Of a DNA stretch of 64,000 nt, positions 47,380 to 56,218 are shown piece after piece. A program made the position numbers and the translations under genes. Under the pieces are notes generated by a model that saw only the letters and a list, made by a program, of their open reading frames with translations, did no database searches and had not been told where the DNA came from. The stretch is from an uncultured Bacteroidales bacterium. GTDB taxonomy: Bacteria > Bacteroidota > Bacteroidia > Bacteroidales > FEN-979. The first letter of the stretch is position 1, and the number at the start of each line of letters is the position of its first letter. The stretch covers positions 62,001 to 126,000 of the forward strand of contig CAISRB010000007.1 of NCBI GenBank assembly GCA_903887775.1, given 5' to 3'.

Positions 47380-47898
47380 TTAAGGGTTTTGTTTTAAAAA
47401 GAGAAGAATGGAAATTGAAGGAATAATCAGGAGGCTGAGAAATACCGGTAAAAACCATATACCTAAACCGTTTCCTGAATGAAGAGAAAACCTGATCAGT
47501 GAAACGGAAATGTAAAATAATCCCCAGACAATAATCATCTTTTGATAACGCAGAAGCCTGACCCTTCCATTAAACTGCTTTTGAGAATGCACTCTGCGTA
47601 AAAATCTGGGTGAAGCATACGACAGTCTTAGTCGCATTACGGAGGGCAGTAATACATATAGAAATATTGAAAGACCCGGCAAAATCCAAACCTGATTACG
47701 GTCTGCAAATGTATCCGGGCTCCCATTGAAATCGAAGTGATTGGGAACCGAACCCGGCAGTTTTGGGTAATGATAAATGATATAACATACCATAGTAACC
47801 AGTCCGGCCAGTGATATTATCTCCATAAGCCAGTCCTGGGGCGCCATTTCCGGCCATGAAAATGAGCGATAAGCATTCAACTCATTGAATTTTTTCAT
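47380..47898 (-). CDS. DUF1648-family small membrane protein
   Basis: 172 residues from the ATG at 47898, which overlaps the stop of the preceding gene (ATGA), so translation is probably coupled. Four hydrophobic segments are visible. The DUF1648 hallmark is the segment LPGSVPNHFDFNGSPDTFADR after the first membrane helix (cited in parts: PGSVPNHFDFNG, PDTFADR). The function of the family is unknown. A longer frame (to 47967) runs over the small ribbon-helix-helix gene and is rejected. The set DUF1648, RHH and SPFH is transcribed together. Confidence 0.8.
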   Translation of the reverse strand: MKKFNELNAYRSFSWPEMAPQDWLMEIISLAGLVTMVCYIIYHYPKLPGSVPNHFDFNGSPDTFADRNQVWILPGLSIFLYVLLPSVMRLRLSYASPRFLRRVHSQKQFNGRVRLLRYQKMIIVWGLFYISVSLIRFSLHSGNGLGIWFLPVFLSLLIIPSISILLFLKQNP

Positions 47899-48071
47899 CC
47901 GCTGTTCTTTTTCTCCCGGCCTGATGGGTTCCGTTTTGCATCCTTCAGGGCTTTTTCGATGATCCACTCAAGCTGGCCGTTTACACTTCGAAATTCGTCC
48001 GCCGCCCATTTTTCCAGCAAATTGTACACCTCCGGATTCAGGCGTAAAACAAATGTTTTTTTCTCAGGCAT
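47895..48071 (-). CDS. 58-residue Arc/MetJ-like ribbon-helix-helix protein
   Basis: A short gene: MPEKKTFVLRLNPEVYNLLE at the N-terminus, then the helices EKWAADEFRSVNGQLEWIIEK (in parts) and a Lys-rich tail. The first strand (TFVLRL) and helix pattern is that of Arc-type RHH DNA-binding proteins. It starts 4 bases after the SPFH gene stop and its TGA overlaps the ATG of the DUF1648 gene. It could autoregulate this operon or be a chromosomal RHH of antitoxin type, but no toxin gene is adjacent. Confidence 0.8.
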   Translation of the reverse strand: MPEKKTFVLRLNPEVYNLLEKWAADEFRSVNGQLEWIIEKALKDAKRNPSGREKKNSG

Positions 48072-48075
48072 TATA

Positions 48076-48942
48076 CTACTGATGAAGGGTCCCTGTATTA
48101 ACTACCGGCGTTGTGTCTTTGTCGGAGCACAATACAACCATCAGATTACTTACCATGGCTGCTTTTTTATCTTCATCCAATTCGATGATCCCTTTCTTAC
48201 TCAATGCATTAAGGGCAAGTTCAACCATGCTAACAGCGCCTTCCACGATCTTTGTCCTGGCAGCAACAACAGCAGTAGCCTGCTGGCGGCGAAGCATGGC
48301 GCCGGCGATTTCAGATGAATAAGCAAGGTATGAGATCCTGGCTTCCATGACTTTTATCCCTGCCATTGCAAGACGTTCGGAAAGTTCCCTCTCGAGGGCG
48401 ATGTGAACATCTTCACCGCCGGCACGAAGGGTAATCTCCTTTTGCTCGTCATCAAAGTTGTCATAGGCATAATGACCGGCAAGTTTACGTGTGGCTGATT
48501 CACTCTGGATATCTACGAAATGAGCATAATCATCGACTTCAAACGCAGCCTTGTAGGTGTCTTTTACCTGCCATACAAGTACAATCCCGATCATGATCGG
48601 GTTGCCGAGCTTATCATTTACCTTGATGGGCTCCCTGTTAAGGTTCCTGGCCCTGAGAGTAATCTTTTTTCTCACGTAAAAAGGATTCACAAAGAAGAAC
48701 CCGTTTTGTTTGATGGTCCCTTTATAATCCCCGAAAAGCACAAGGACAAATGATTCATTCGGGTTGATCACAATAAGGCCTTTAGACATGAAGACCGCCG
48801 CAATGAAAAAAATCCCGGCAATGATCATTGGAACGGCGTTTTCATTCGCATTCACCATTAAGATGATAGCAACAACGATAAGGATAATGATCATCAGTAC
48901 ACTGAGGTAACCTGACAATACAAATTTCTTTTCTTTTTCCAT
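48076..48942 (-). CDS. SPFH (stomatin/prohibitin/flotillin)-domain membrane protein
   Basis: 288 residues. Two hydrophobic segments near the N-terminus (about 9-30 and 33-50) precede an SPFH/band-7 domain: VINPNESFVLVLFGDYKGTIKQNG (parts), RNLNREPIKVNDKLGNPIMIG, VWQVKDTYKAAFEVDDY, and a helical coil ending in RRQQATAVVAARTKIVEGAV. Such proteins form membrane-associated oligomers and influence protease or microdomain organisation. The RHH and DUF1648 genes follow in the same operon. The substrate is unknown. Confidence 0.92.
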   Translation of the reverse strand: MEKEKKFVLSGYLSVLMIIILIVVAIILMVNANENAVPMIIAGIFFIAAVFMSKGLIVINPNESFVLVLFGDYKGTIKQNGFFFVNPFYVRKKITLRARNLNREPIKVNDKLGNPIMIGIVLVWQVKDTYKAAFEVDDYAHFVDIQSESATRKLAGHYAYDNFDDEQKEITLRAGGEDVHIALERELSERLAMAGIKVMEARISYLAYSSEIAGAMLRRQQATAVVAARTKIVEGAVSMVELALNALSKKGIIELDEDKKAAMVSNLMVVLCSDKDTTPVVNTGTLHQ

Positions 48943-49061
48943 GATATTAAAATAATATTAAAATAATTCCACAATAATACTAAATTTTAAGCCTGAAGTC
49001 AAGTATTATCGGAAAAATATTTTCAGCGGGCTTACAAATGCCTGATAAATTTAATGAAGCG

Positions 49062-49919
49062 TTACAGCCTGAACTTTATCCCCAGGTTAATACTGACTGT
49101 ACTGAAGGGAAGCGATTTACGAAGTTCCTTGCGGGGCTGGCTCTGGTCGATTACTCCGTTTGAGTTCACTTCCCAGACGAAATCAGCTTCCTTCTGCCAG
49201 GTCGTCAGTTCCGAAAGCCTGTCCTCATCATTCACTGTATATTTCGTAATCTCGCTGTAGCTTGGCGACCAGGTTGCATGTGCGAATTGAAGTTCGACAT
49301 AAAAAGTCAGCAATTTCGTGAAGTTAAAGTTGACACCACCTGCAGCAGTGTATCCCAGTGCAACACCCCCATAGTAGCTGTTGGTCATTTCTTTGCTCGA
49401 TGGGGGGTTGGTTGTGGAATTTTCCTGGGAGTATTTTGAAACAAGAACAGGAAGGACCCCGATCTGCAAACCGAAACGGGCATAAGGATTGACTTTTTCA
49501 AGTCCGGCAGAAATCAGGATAGCAGGTGTCACGCTGAGCATCCCACCCCTGACTTTAACACTGGCTTTCGAGGCCCCGATGAGATGAATTACCGAGTCTC
49601 CTTTTACTGGTAAACCCATGAATTCTGACACTGAGATTTCGGCACCCAGATATTTGTTGAACCAATATCCAAAAGCCAAAGTCCCGTTAAATCCGTTACC
49701 CAGTCCGACAGGCACTATACTGACGGTCGGGTTGGTTGTACTCCCCGAATACTTATAAAGCATATCAAAGGAGGAAGCAGTGCTGACGCCTCCACCCAAT
49801 CCGATCTGGATATAAAACTTACGCGGCTTAAATGTCCGGACGGACTTAACTTCCTGATCCTGTGCGATGACCGATAAGGCCATCAGCCAAACTGAGATAA
49901 TCAGCAATGTTTTTTTCAT
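49062..49919 (-). CDS. Outer-membrane beta-barrel protein
   Basis: 285 residues with a signal peptide (ending SVIAQ). The sequence alternates strands with glycine/aromatic patterning typical of an eight-stranded or similar barrel: FYIQIGLGGGVSTASSF, GFNGTLAFGYWFNKYLGAEISVSEF, ARFGLQIGVLPV, AAGGVNFNFTKLLTFYVELQFAH (in parts) and a terminal FSTVSINLGIKFRL that ends in an aromatic-x-Leu as barrels do. Probably an OmpW/OmpA-barrel-like protein of the outer membrane; porin, adhesin or structural roles are possible. It stands alone between the SPFH gene and a divergent transglutaminase-like gene. Confidence 0.85.
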   Translation of the reverse strand: MKKTLLIISVWLMALSVIAQDQEVKSVRTFKPRKFYIQIGLGGGVSTASSFDMLYKYSGSTTNPTVSIVPVGLGNGFNGTLAFGYWFNKYLGAEISVSEFMGLPVKGDSVIHLIGASKASVKVRGGMLSVTPAILISAGLEKVNPYARFGLQIGVLPVLVSKYSQENSTTNPPSSKEMTNSYYGGVALGYTAAGGVNFNFTKLLTFYVELQFAHATWSPSYSEITKYTVNDEDRLSELTTWQKEADFVWEVNSNGVIDQSQPRKELRKSLPFSTVSINLGIKFRL

Positions 49920-50073
49920 AATACCTGGTTTTAGTAATTGCGGTTTACAAATATCAGTTACGCTAAGATATGAAGTATTGCTAAATTTTTAACAATTCCT
50001 GGGAAAAATTATTTCAATGAAAAAAATTCATTTAATATATTGTAATGCGGATTTTATCGTTTATTTTTAACAG

Positions 50074-51270
50074 ATGAAAAACCTGATCCTTTCTTTCCTG
50101 ACATTGTGTTTTATCCCCCTGCATGCGCAGGTTATCAGCGAGTTCAAAGCTGCAGATGTCATTGCTTTAAATACACCGGATTCCTGCCAGGTTTCAGTGG
50201 ATGCACTCGGCCGGTATTTTTCAAAAGCCTTCAAAGAAGATGCTCTCAAAGCCAGGGCGATCTATACCTGGACCGCCATGAATATTTTCTATGATGTCGC
50301 GAACATGGGCAAAACGAACGCAGCTACTCCCTTCAACGACCTGGTTGAGCATACGATGCAAACAAGGACAGGGATTTGCCAGGGATACGCCTCGGTGTTT
50401 AAAGCCCTTTGTGATGCCTGCGCGATCAGGGCGTATATTATCAACGGGTACATCCGTCAGAACGGTAATATCAGTAACCTCAGCCATGCATGGGTTATCG
50501 CAGTAATAGATACATCATATTACGGTTTTGATCCTACCTGGGGAGGGGGTTTCATGGATAGCGGAGGCTATACGAAACAGTTTAACGAACAGTTTTTCAT
50601 GATCAGGCCTGCGGACCTGATCAAAGACCATATGCCTTTTGACCCCTTATGGGAATGTCTTAACTATCCAGTCAGCAACTCCGATTTCAACAGCGAAAAA
50701 ACAACAGCTGCAGCAGGGACGCCTTTCTTTTCTTATGCCGACAGTATCAAAACCTACCAGAGTCTTGATTTTAAGGACCAATGCCAGGCTGCATTACGAA
50801 GGGTTGAATCGGCAGGGCTGTTAAACAATCTCATCAGGGATTGGGCCGATTATCTCAGGGCATGTATCGTGAACGAAAAAAACAATACTGCCAATGCTGT
50901 AAAAGCCAAATACTCGAAGCAGTTCAATGATGCTGTTGTCAGTTACAACAACTGCATTTATGCCTTCAACCAGTATGTTGACTATTGGAACCGCGGGTTC
51001 ACTCCTTTAAAACCGGAACCTGAAATTACAAGCATGCTTCAGCTTTGCTATAGTTACCTTGATTCATGTAAGCGAAGCCTTTCAGAGGTTGTTGCAGTGG
51101 ATGCCGACATGAAGCAGCGGACCGACCAGCTTCAGCTGGCTATCGACGTAGCCAGGGAAAATATGAACAAACAGAAGGTTTTCCTGAAAATTTATTTCAA
51201 TACAGATCCCCAATCGAGGCCCCTGTTATTTAAGAATTACAACGGGGCAGGCTTCCCGACCAATAAATGA
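50074..51270 (+). CDS. Exported transglutaminase-like protein
   Basis: 398 residues with a signal peptide (ending LHAQ). The transglutaminase-like fold is recognisable: catalytic Cys in TRTGICQGYASVFKALC, His in LSHAWVIAVID, Asp in YYGFDPTWGGG, the usual Cys-His-Asp triad. The C-terminal half is helical with a Cys-containing segment (YLDSCKRSLSEV). Exported members act as peptidases or crosslinkers on extracellular proteins; the substrate here is unknown. Its stop codon is directly followed by the stop of the convergent PepSY-type gene: the two TGAs share the palindrome TGATCA. Confidence 0.87.
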   Translation: MKNLILSFLTLCFIPLHAQVISEFKAADVIALNTPDSCQVSVDALGRYFSKAFKEDALKARAIYTWTAMNIFYDVANMGKTNAATPFNDLVEHTMQTRTGICQGYASVFKALCDACAIRAYIINGYIRQNGNISNLSHAWVIAVIDTSYYGFDPTWGGGFMDSGGYTKQFNEQFFMIRPADLIKDHMPFDPLWECLNYPVSNSDFNSEKTTAAAGTPFFSYADSIKTYQSLDFKDQCQAALRRVESAGLLNNLIRDWADYLRACIVNEKNNTANAVKAKYSKQFNDAVVSYNNCIYAFNQYVDYWNRGFTPLKPEPEITSMLQLCYSYLDSCKRSLSEVVAVDADMKQRTDQLQLAIDVARENMNKQKVFLKIYFNTDPQSRPLLFKNYNGAGFPTNK

Positions 51271-51837
51271 TCAGGTATAAAGAAGGATAATGATTAACGG
51301 GATAATAATTCCAATAACAGCCAGCACAGCACCTCTCCACATAATACCATTCTTCCCTCTGAGTACAAAGAGCCCGGTAATTGCCATAAGGATAAGTCCT
51401 ACGGCATAGGCGTCGGAAAACCAGGTAAACCATTTTTTGATGCTGTTATAATGCAGCAGGTTGAATTCCTTGAGGATATATCTAGGGGTTTTCGTTTCCA
51501 GTTCGGCCTTGCCACTGCTGAGGTCAACATACAGGCTGCCATTATCGAAAAAGATGTCGATATACCCGTTCCCGAGGATAAAGCTTCTGAAATGTTTTTC
51601 CTCATGTACCTGTTCCAAAACTTTCAGCGCATAAGCTTTGTCGGCAACTGCATTGGCAGGCAGCGCTACGGTAAGCTGCTCGTATTTCTTGCTGTAATCG
51701 GGATGGGCAAAATCACCTGATTTGAAATGGTTGAGAATGATACCCGATAAGGCATAAATAAAAGTCATCCCGAAGAAGAAATAACCAAGGTCGCGATGGA
51801 TAGCGTTGTTCCATCGCCTTAAAGTCTTCCGCTGCAT
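51271..51837 (-). CDS. PepSY-associated transmembrane protein
   Basis: 188 residues: a membrane helix (about 17-38, LGYFFFGMTFIYALSGIILNH), an extracytoplasmic domain of about 100 residues, and two more membrane segments near the C-terminus (about 135-155 and 163-187, after DAYAVGLILMAITG). This is the shortened PepSY-TM layout common in Bacteroidota, related to proteins that support iron or copper reduction and cytochrome function. The first helix carries His residues (IHRDLG). It is encoded one base after an OB-fold-like lipoprotein and probably forms a pair with it; ligand unknown. Confidence 0.82.
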   Translation of the reverse strand: MQRKTLRRWNNAIHRDLGYFFFGMTFIYALSGIILNHFKSGDFAHPDYSKKYEQLTVALPANAVADKAYALKVLEQVHEEKHFRSFILGNGYIDIFFDNGSLYVDLSSGKAELETKTPRYILKEFNLLHYNSIKKWFTWFSDAYAVGLILMAITGLFVLRGKNGIMWRGAVLAVIGIIIPLIIILLYT

Positions 51838-51838
51838 A

Positions 51839-52390
51839 CTATTTTGCTACGGTATAGGATATGGCTTCAACTGAATAGAAAGAGAGATGGTCTTTCCCGC
51901 TTTTTTTCAGATCGTCGCGAAGGGAATTGATCTGATCCAGAGTTTCTTTGGTTCCCTGGTCCTCATGGCCTTTAGTTGCGCTGTGTATCCCTGTGCTGTG
52001 ATCTTCGGCGGGTTTTTTAGTCTGTGCTTCCCATTCATTAAGATACTTGGCATCAACCCGTTCTTCCTTCAGGATCCCGAGCACTTTCACGCGGCTGCCG
52101 ATAAGGCTTTCGTCAAATTTTGGAATATTGGCGCCTGTCGTTACCTCCACAGTAATGCTGTCGGTCCCATCAGCCAGGAACATGCGTTTCCCACCCTCTT
52201 TGCAGGTATGTAAAACCGTTCCTTCTATACGGATTGGTTTCTCAACATATTTTGCGGCTGAATCGATAAACGATTTTACTGCAAGGCTTACAGTATCTGC
52301 TTTGTTAACGTCAGCATTTTTAGCCCCCTGGTTGCAGGAAGCAAGCAGGAAAAGACAGGGAATAAAAAGAAGGAAGAGTTTCTTAATCAT
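51839..52390 (-). CDS. OB-fold-like lipoprotein
   Basis: 183 residues. Lipobox LLASC (Cys about residue 19) marks a lipid-anchored protein. An OB-type beta-barrel follows (about 45-115: KPIRIEGTVLHTCKEGG, MFLADGTDSITVEV, GSRVKVLGILKEE), then a helical tail. The family resembles BOF/OB-fold lipoproteins of Bacteroidota. It is weakly similar to the lipoprotein fragment at the start of the window. It is followed by the PepSY-type gene with one base between, so both are translated from one message; they may work together in metal or heme handling, which is inference. Confidence 0.8.
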   Translation of the reverse strand: MIKKLFLLFIPCLFLLASCNQGAKNADVNKADTVSLAVKSFIDSAAKYVEKPIRIEGTVLHTCKEGGKRMFLADGTDSITVEVTTGANIPKFDESLIGSRVKVLGILKEERVDAKYLNEWEAQTKKPAEDHSTGIHSATKGHEDQGTKETLDQINSLRDDLKKSGKDHLSFYSVEAISYTVAK

Positions 52391-52507
52391 AGGATGAGGT
52401 TTTAATTTGTCGCCAAAGTTCCCGATTATTTGTCAAAAATCAAAATCTTCGCGAACTTTGAACGCTGGTTCTGCCGATGATGCAGTCCGCAAAAAAACCA
52501 CAATCAT

Positions 52508-53518
52508 ATGATTTTAGTTACAGGAGGGACCGGACTTCTGGGGTCCCATTTACTATTTGACCTGGTCAGCACGGGCCATCCGGTGCGTGCGATTAAACGT
52601 AAAACCAGCAATATCGAAATGGTCAGGAAGGTGTTTTCATATTATTCTGATAAGGCGGATGAATTTTTTGGTAAGATCGAATGGGTTGAGGCCGATATCA
52701 TGGATTTCGTGGCTATCAGCGAAGTGCTTGAAGGCATTGATATTGTTTACCATGCAGGTGCGGTTGTGTCTTTTTATCCGAAAGACCACGAGGCCATGCT
52801 GAAAGTGAATATTGAAGGCACCGCCAACCTCGTGAACCTTTGTATCGACAGGAACATCACAAAATTCTGCTATGTCAGTTCAGTTGCCGTGCTTGGAAGG
52901 GCATTAAATGACGGAGTCTCAGATGAAACCACCTGGTGGCAGCCCTCGAAAAAGAATTCCGTTTACGGCCAAAGCAAGTATGGGGCCGAACGCGAAGTCT
53001 GGAGGGGGATAGAAGAAGGGCTGAATGCCTATATCGTTAACCCTTCGGTCATTCTCGGACCGGGTTTCTGGGGAGGGGGCAATTCGGGATTATTCTCCCT
53101 TGTATGGAAAGGCCTGAAATATTATACGAGAGGGATCAATGGTTTTGTGGATGTGAGGGACATCTCAAAAGCCATGATACGCTTAATGGAAAGCGATATT
53201 TCAAGGGAGCGTTTTATTTTGTCCGCCGAAAACTGTTCCTACCAGCAGCTCTTTGAATATATGGCAAAATACCTGGGCAAGCCTGCTCCTTCAATAAACG
53301 TACCCAATTCCATGACAGGAATTGCCTGGAGGGTTGAAGCCCTGCGCAGTTTTCTCATGAGAACCCTGCCCGAAGTCACAAAGGAAATGGCAACCACGAC
53401 TACGATGGTTTACACTTATTCGAACGAAAAAATCAGGAAAGCCATAGGGTTTGAGTTTACACCTTTAGAGCAGTCCATCAGAGAGATCTCGGAGATTTTC
53501 CTTAGAGACCATAAGTGA
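52508..53518 (+). CDS. NAD-dependent epimerase/dehydratase (extended SDR)
   Basis: 336 residues. The N-terminal Rossmann motif is VTGGTGLLGSHL, followed by DIVYHAGAVVSF, catalytic Ser in CYVSSVAVLG, and the active-site Tyr-Lys in SVYGQSKYGAE. The C-terminal substrate part is less conserved. The family covers sugar-nucleotide epimerases, dihydroflavonol-reductase-like and related enzymes; the substrate is not evident (the dihydroflavonol reductase-like branch is likely from SVYGQSK and INGFVDVRD). It stands alone upstream of repeat DNA. Confidence 0.9.
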   Translation: MILVTGGTGLLGSHLLFDLVSTGHPVRAIKRKTSNIEMVRKVFSYYSDKADEFFGKIEWVEADIMDFVAISEVLEGIDIVYHAGAVVSFYPKDHEAMLKVNIEGTANLVNLCIDRNITKFCYVSSVAVLGRALNDGVSDETTWWQPSKKNSVYGQSKYGAEREVWRGIEEGLNAYIVNPSVILGPGFWGGGNSGLFSLVWKGLKYYTRGINGFVDVRDISKAMIRLMESDISRERFILSAENCSYQQLFEYMAKYLGKPAPSINVPNSMTGIAWRVEALRSFLMRTLPEVTKEMATTTTMVYTYSNEKIRKAIGFEFTPLEQSIREISEIFLRDHK

Positions 53519-53595
53519 TTTACGAATTACGAATTACGATTTATGATGTTCGATTAAGGATTTACGAATTGCGAATTACGATTTATGATGTACGA
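53518..53595. repeat. Two 36-bp direct repeats, 42-bp period
   Basis: Copies at 53518-53553 and 53560-53595 differ at two positions. Each is built from TTACGAA heptamers plus TTATGATG, and the 42-bp period equals six heptamers. The first copy begins at the last base of the SDR stop codon. No gene is present. Confidence 0.8.
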
Positions 53596-53618
53596 ATGAG
53601 AACTGGTGGTTGAACTTT

Positions 53619-53668
53619 GATTTCGCTCTCCGCCATTTCGCTTCTCGCTTCTCGCTTTTCGCTTTTCT
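53619..53668. repeat. Heptamer repeat next to the MltF-like gene
   Basis: Units of TTTCGCT, TTCTCGC and TTTTCGC (reverse complement of the AGCGAAA word found in icmF and after buk) run right up to the stop codon of the minus-strand gene. It may act as a weak terminator or be the same spreading repeat family. Confidence 0.65.
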
Positions 53669-55081
53669 CTACTGTGGTATGTTATTCTTGTAGTGGTAAT
53701 ACCGGCTGATTATATCGTCGACAAACCCTTCCATCGTGTAATCTGAAGTAAAATCGCCCAGGGTGTCATTTTTTGCATAAGGATCATTTTTTGAACGCCT
53801 GAGCAGGTAGTACTCAACGTTACCGTCCCAGCGATTCGGATCCTTGCCGTATTTCTTCGCTTTTTCCCTTGCCAGCAAAACACGCCCGATACCTACATTA
53901 TAAGCTGCAAGGATGAATTTGATACGGTCTTTCGGGTTGATTATCTCATCCGGTAGTTGGTCGTCAAGGTGTTTGATATAGCGGACCCCCGCTGCGAGTT
54001 GTTGAACGGGTGTGGAAACGCTGTCCATCCCCATCTTCAGGGCTGTTTCAGGCATCAGCTGCATTAGACCTGAAGCGCTTTTCGAAGAGACCTGACCCAG
54101 GTGGAAGTTTGATTCCTCGTAAACAAGGGAAGCAAGCAAACGCCAGTCCCAGTGTATTTTCAGGCTGAGCTCCCTGAGTTCCTTGTCAAAGGGGGATAAC
54201 TGGTCGCCTCTCAGGGTAACATAATCGCTCCTCATATTGTTAACGATCTTCTGGTTCGCGAAATACTCGAGATAGTTTTTTTTGAATTCTCCTGATTGTT
54301 TCGATATGGCCAGCCATTCGTTGAGTTTCATCAGCAGGGTGTCGGAATTATGATTCACTCCCCAGGCATAGGCATAGAGGGGAAACACGACAAGCGATGC
54401 ATCAAGGTTCATATAAAACCGTTTATAGACCATTGCCGTGTTTTCGGGGCAAAGCAGGTAATTTATTTTTCCTTCGGAGACTTTCCTGATCAGGCCTTCC
54501 TGGGAAATATCGGGATCTTCAACCAGGGTCGGGCGCCTGGCGGTCTGCTTCAGGAAGGAGCGGTAATAGGGGCTCATAAACTCATTGCGCCGGGCATGCA
54601 CTGTATCCTGTATTGTAATATCCTCCAGGGTTTTGATGAACTTCGGCGTATGGTCCTTGCGCTGCAACATGATCAGCCTGGTTTCCCCGAAGATATCAGT
54701 ATAATGGACGAGCCGCCGGCCTTCCGAAGAAACAGGGAGGTTTAGGGCGATCACATCCGCCACATCATAATACAGATAGTAGTATAGTTTAGAGATGTCT
54801 TCAGAAGCTATGATCTTCAACGGAACTCCAAGGTAGCCTGCAAATGACTCGAGCATGTCGAGCTGGAAGCCGACAGGTTCTCCCCTGTACAGGAAGTAAT
54901 TCAGCGTGTTACGGTCGGTAAGTGCAAGAAGGTAGCCTCTTTCACGGATACGTTTTATTGCATCCTTTTTTTCTTCTACCCTGTAGTATATTTTATGGGT
55001 GATATAACCAGCAACGGCAATAAGACCCAAACCCAATAGGATGGTCCTGAATCTGATAAGGAAATTGGATAATCCGGTCAA
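53669..55081 (-). CDS. MltF-like protein: solute-binding domain plus lytic transglycosylase
   Basis: 470 residues starting at a TTG (55079-55081): an in-frame stop lies a few codons upstream and no ATG occurs for 75 codons, while the TTG start gives a membrane anchor (about 10-28). A periplasmic solute-binding-3 domain (about 45-265, RGYLLALTDRNTLNYFLYRGEPVGFQLDM in parts) is followed by an SLT domain with catalytic Glu in LVYEESNFHLG and SASGLMQLMPETA. This is the MltF architecture: peptidoglycan-cleaving transglycosylase with a regulatory binding domain. It lies 7 bases after the ABC-2 permease gene, so it may be part of the exporter operon. Confidence 0.9.
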   Translation of the reverse strand: MTGLSNFLIRFRTILLGLGLIAVAGYITHKIYYRVEEKKDAIKRIRERGYLLALTDRNTLNYFLYRGEPVGFQLDMLESFAGYLGVPLKIIASEDISKLYYYLYYDVADVIALNLPVSSEGRRLVHYTDIFGETRLIMLQRKDHTPKFIKTLEDITIQDTVHARRNEFMSPYYRSFLKQTARRPTLVEDPDISQEGLIRKVSEGKINYLLCPENTAMVYKRFYMNLDASLVVFPLYAYAWGVNHNSDTLLMKLNEWLAISKQSGEFKKNYLEYFANQKIVNNMRSDYVTLRGDQLSPFDKELRELSLKIHWDWRLLASLVYEESNFHLGQVSSKSASGLMQLMPETALKMGMDSVSTPVQQLAAGVRYIKHLDDQLPDEIINPKDRIKFILAAYNVGIGRVLLAREKAKKYGKDPNRWDGNVEYYLLRRSKNDPYAKNDTLGDFTSDYTMEGFVDDIISRYYHYKNNIPQ

Positions 55082-55088
55082 TATGTTG

Positions 55089-56207
55089 TTATGCTACTTT
55101 CCTGTATCTCCAGACAGCCAGGCTGGATAGTATGATGGCAAACACGACCAGGGACCAGAAGTGCGGACTGATATCAGCGAATGCAGATCCTTTTAAAAGC
55201 ACCATCCTCATGATCTTGATAAAATACATGAGAGGGTTTAACCGGTCCAACTTCTGCGCCCAGTCAGGCATGCTTTCGATGGATGTGAACAACCCGCTCA
55301 TCAGTATGAATACCACCATGAAAAAGAACGTTACCAACATGGACTGTTGCTGGGTGTTTGTGACAGTCGACACCAGCAATCCTACCGACAAAATTACAAA
55401 AAGATAAACTCCCCCCGACATAAAAATGAGCCAAAGGTTTCCAACCATCGGAATATCAAAGACAAGCTTGCCTATTGTCAGGCCAAAAGCAAGCTCGAAA
55501 AGGGCAATGATCCAGAACGGGGTAAGCTTACCGGCGATAAACTGGATCTTACGAATAGGAGTGACGTTAATCTGTTCTATTGTCCCGATTTCCTTCTCAC
55601 GTACGATGTTCATCCCTGAAAGCAATAGACCGATGATGGTAACCAGAAGAACCAGAATACCGGGAACCATATAGGTTTTATAATTGAGTTTCGGATTGTA
55701 CCAGTAGCTGTAATCCGTTTGAATGTTTTTTAATCCGGCCATCTGTGAAGGTGACAGCCAGTCCTGCATCAACTCCCGGTTAAAATCGATAAGAATGGAG
55801 GTACTATAGGCGCTGCTTAAACCGGCTACCGCCTGGTTGATGGCGTTGATCACAAACTGGACCTTAGCATGGTTTTCCCTGACCAGCTGACGTTCAAATC
55901 CGTTGGGAATCCTGATGATGATATCCACTTTGCCACTCTGCATAAATTCCATCGCTTCATCATTGGAAAATGTGGTCTGCACAACCTTATAAAAAGGAGA
56001 ACCCTCGTATTTGCTGATGAGCTTTCGGGAGGATGAACTGAGGTCGAGGTCGACAACCGAGACCTTGATGCTTTTCATCTCGAAAGTAGCCGCATTGACA
56101 AGGATAAGAAGCTGGACTATAGGCACAACGAATATGATAGGAAGCATCCCCCTGTTCCTGAAGATCTGGAGGAATTCTTTCTGAATTATAAACAGCAATG
56201 TTCTCAT
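55089..56207 (-). CDS. ABC-2 type transport permease (YbhR/YbhS-like)
   Basis: 372 residues: an N-terminal membrane segment after the RNRGML start (about 20-42), a periplasmic domain of about 150 residues (IKVSVVDLDLSSSSRKLISKYEGSP in parts), then five membrane segments (about 178-372). The motif INVTPIRKIQFIAGKLTPFW is typical of the ABC-2 permeases of the YbhS/YbhR kind. It is the last permease of the exporter operon and likely dimerises with the permease encoded 11 bases upstream. Together with the two ATPases it should export small hydrophobic or cationic compounds. Confidence 0.9.
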   Translation of the reverse strand: MRTLLFIIQKEFLQIFRNRGMLPIIFVVPIVQLLILVNAATFEMKSIKVSVVDLDLSSSSRKLISKYEGSPFYKVVQTTFSNDEAMEFMQSGKVDIIIRIPNGFERQLVRENHAKVQFVINAINQAVAGLSSAYSTSILIDFNRELMQDWLSPSQMAGLKNIQTDYSYWYNPKLNYKTYMVPGILVLLVTIIGLLLSGMNIVREKEIGTIEQINVTPIRKIQFIAGKLTPFWIIALFELAFGLTIGKLVFDIPMVGNLWLIFMSGGVYLFVILSVGLLVSTVTNTQQQSMLVTFFFMVVFILMSGLFTSIESMPDWAQKLDRLNPLMYFIKIMRMVLLKGSAFADISPHFWSLVVFAIILSSLAVWRYRKVA

Positions 56208-56218
56208 ATCCGTTGTTG

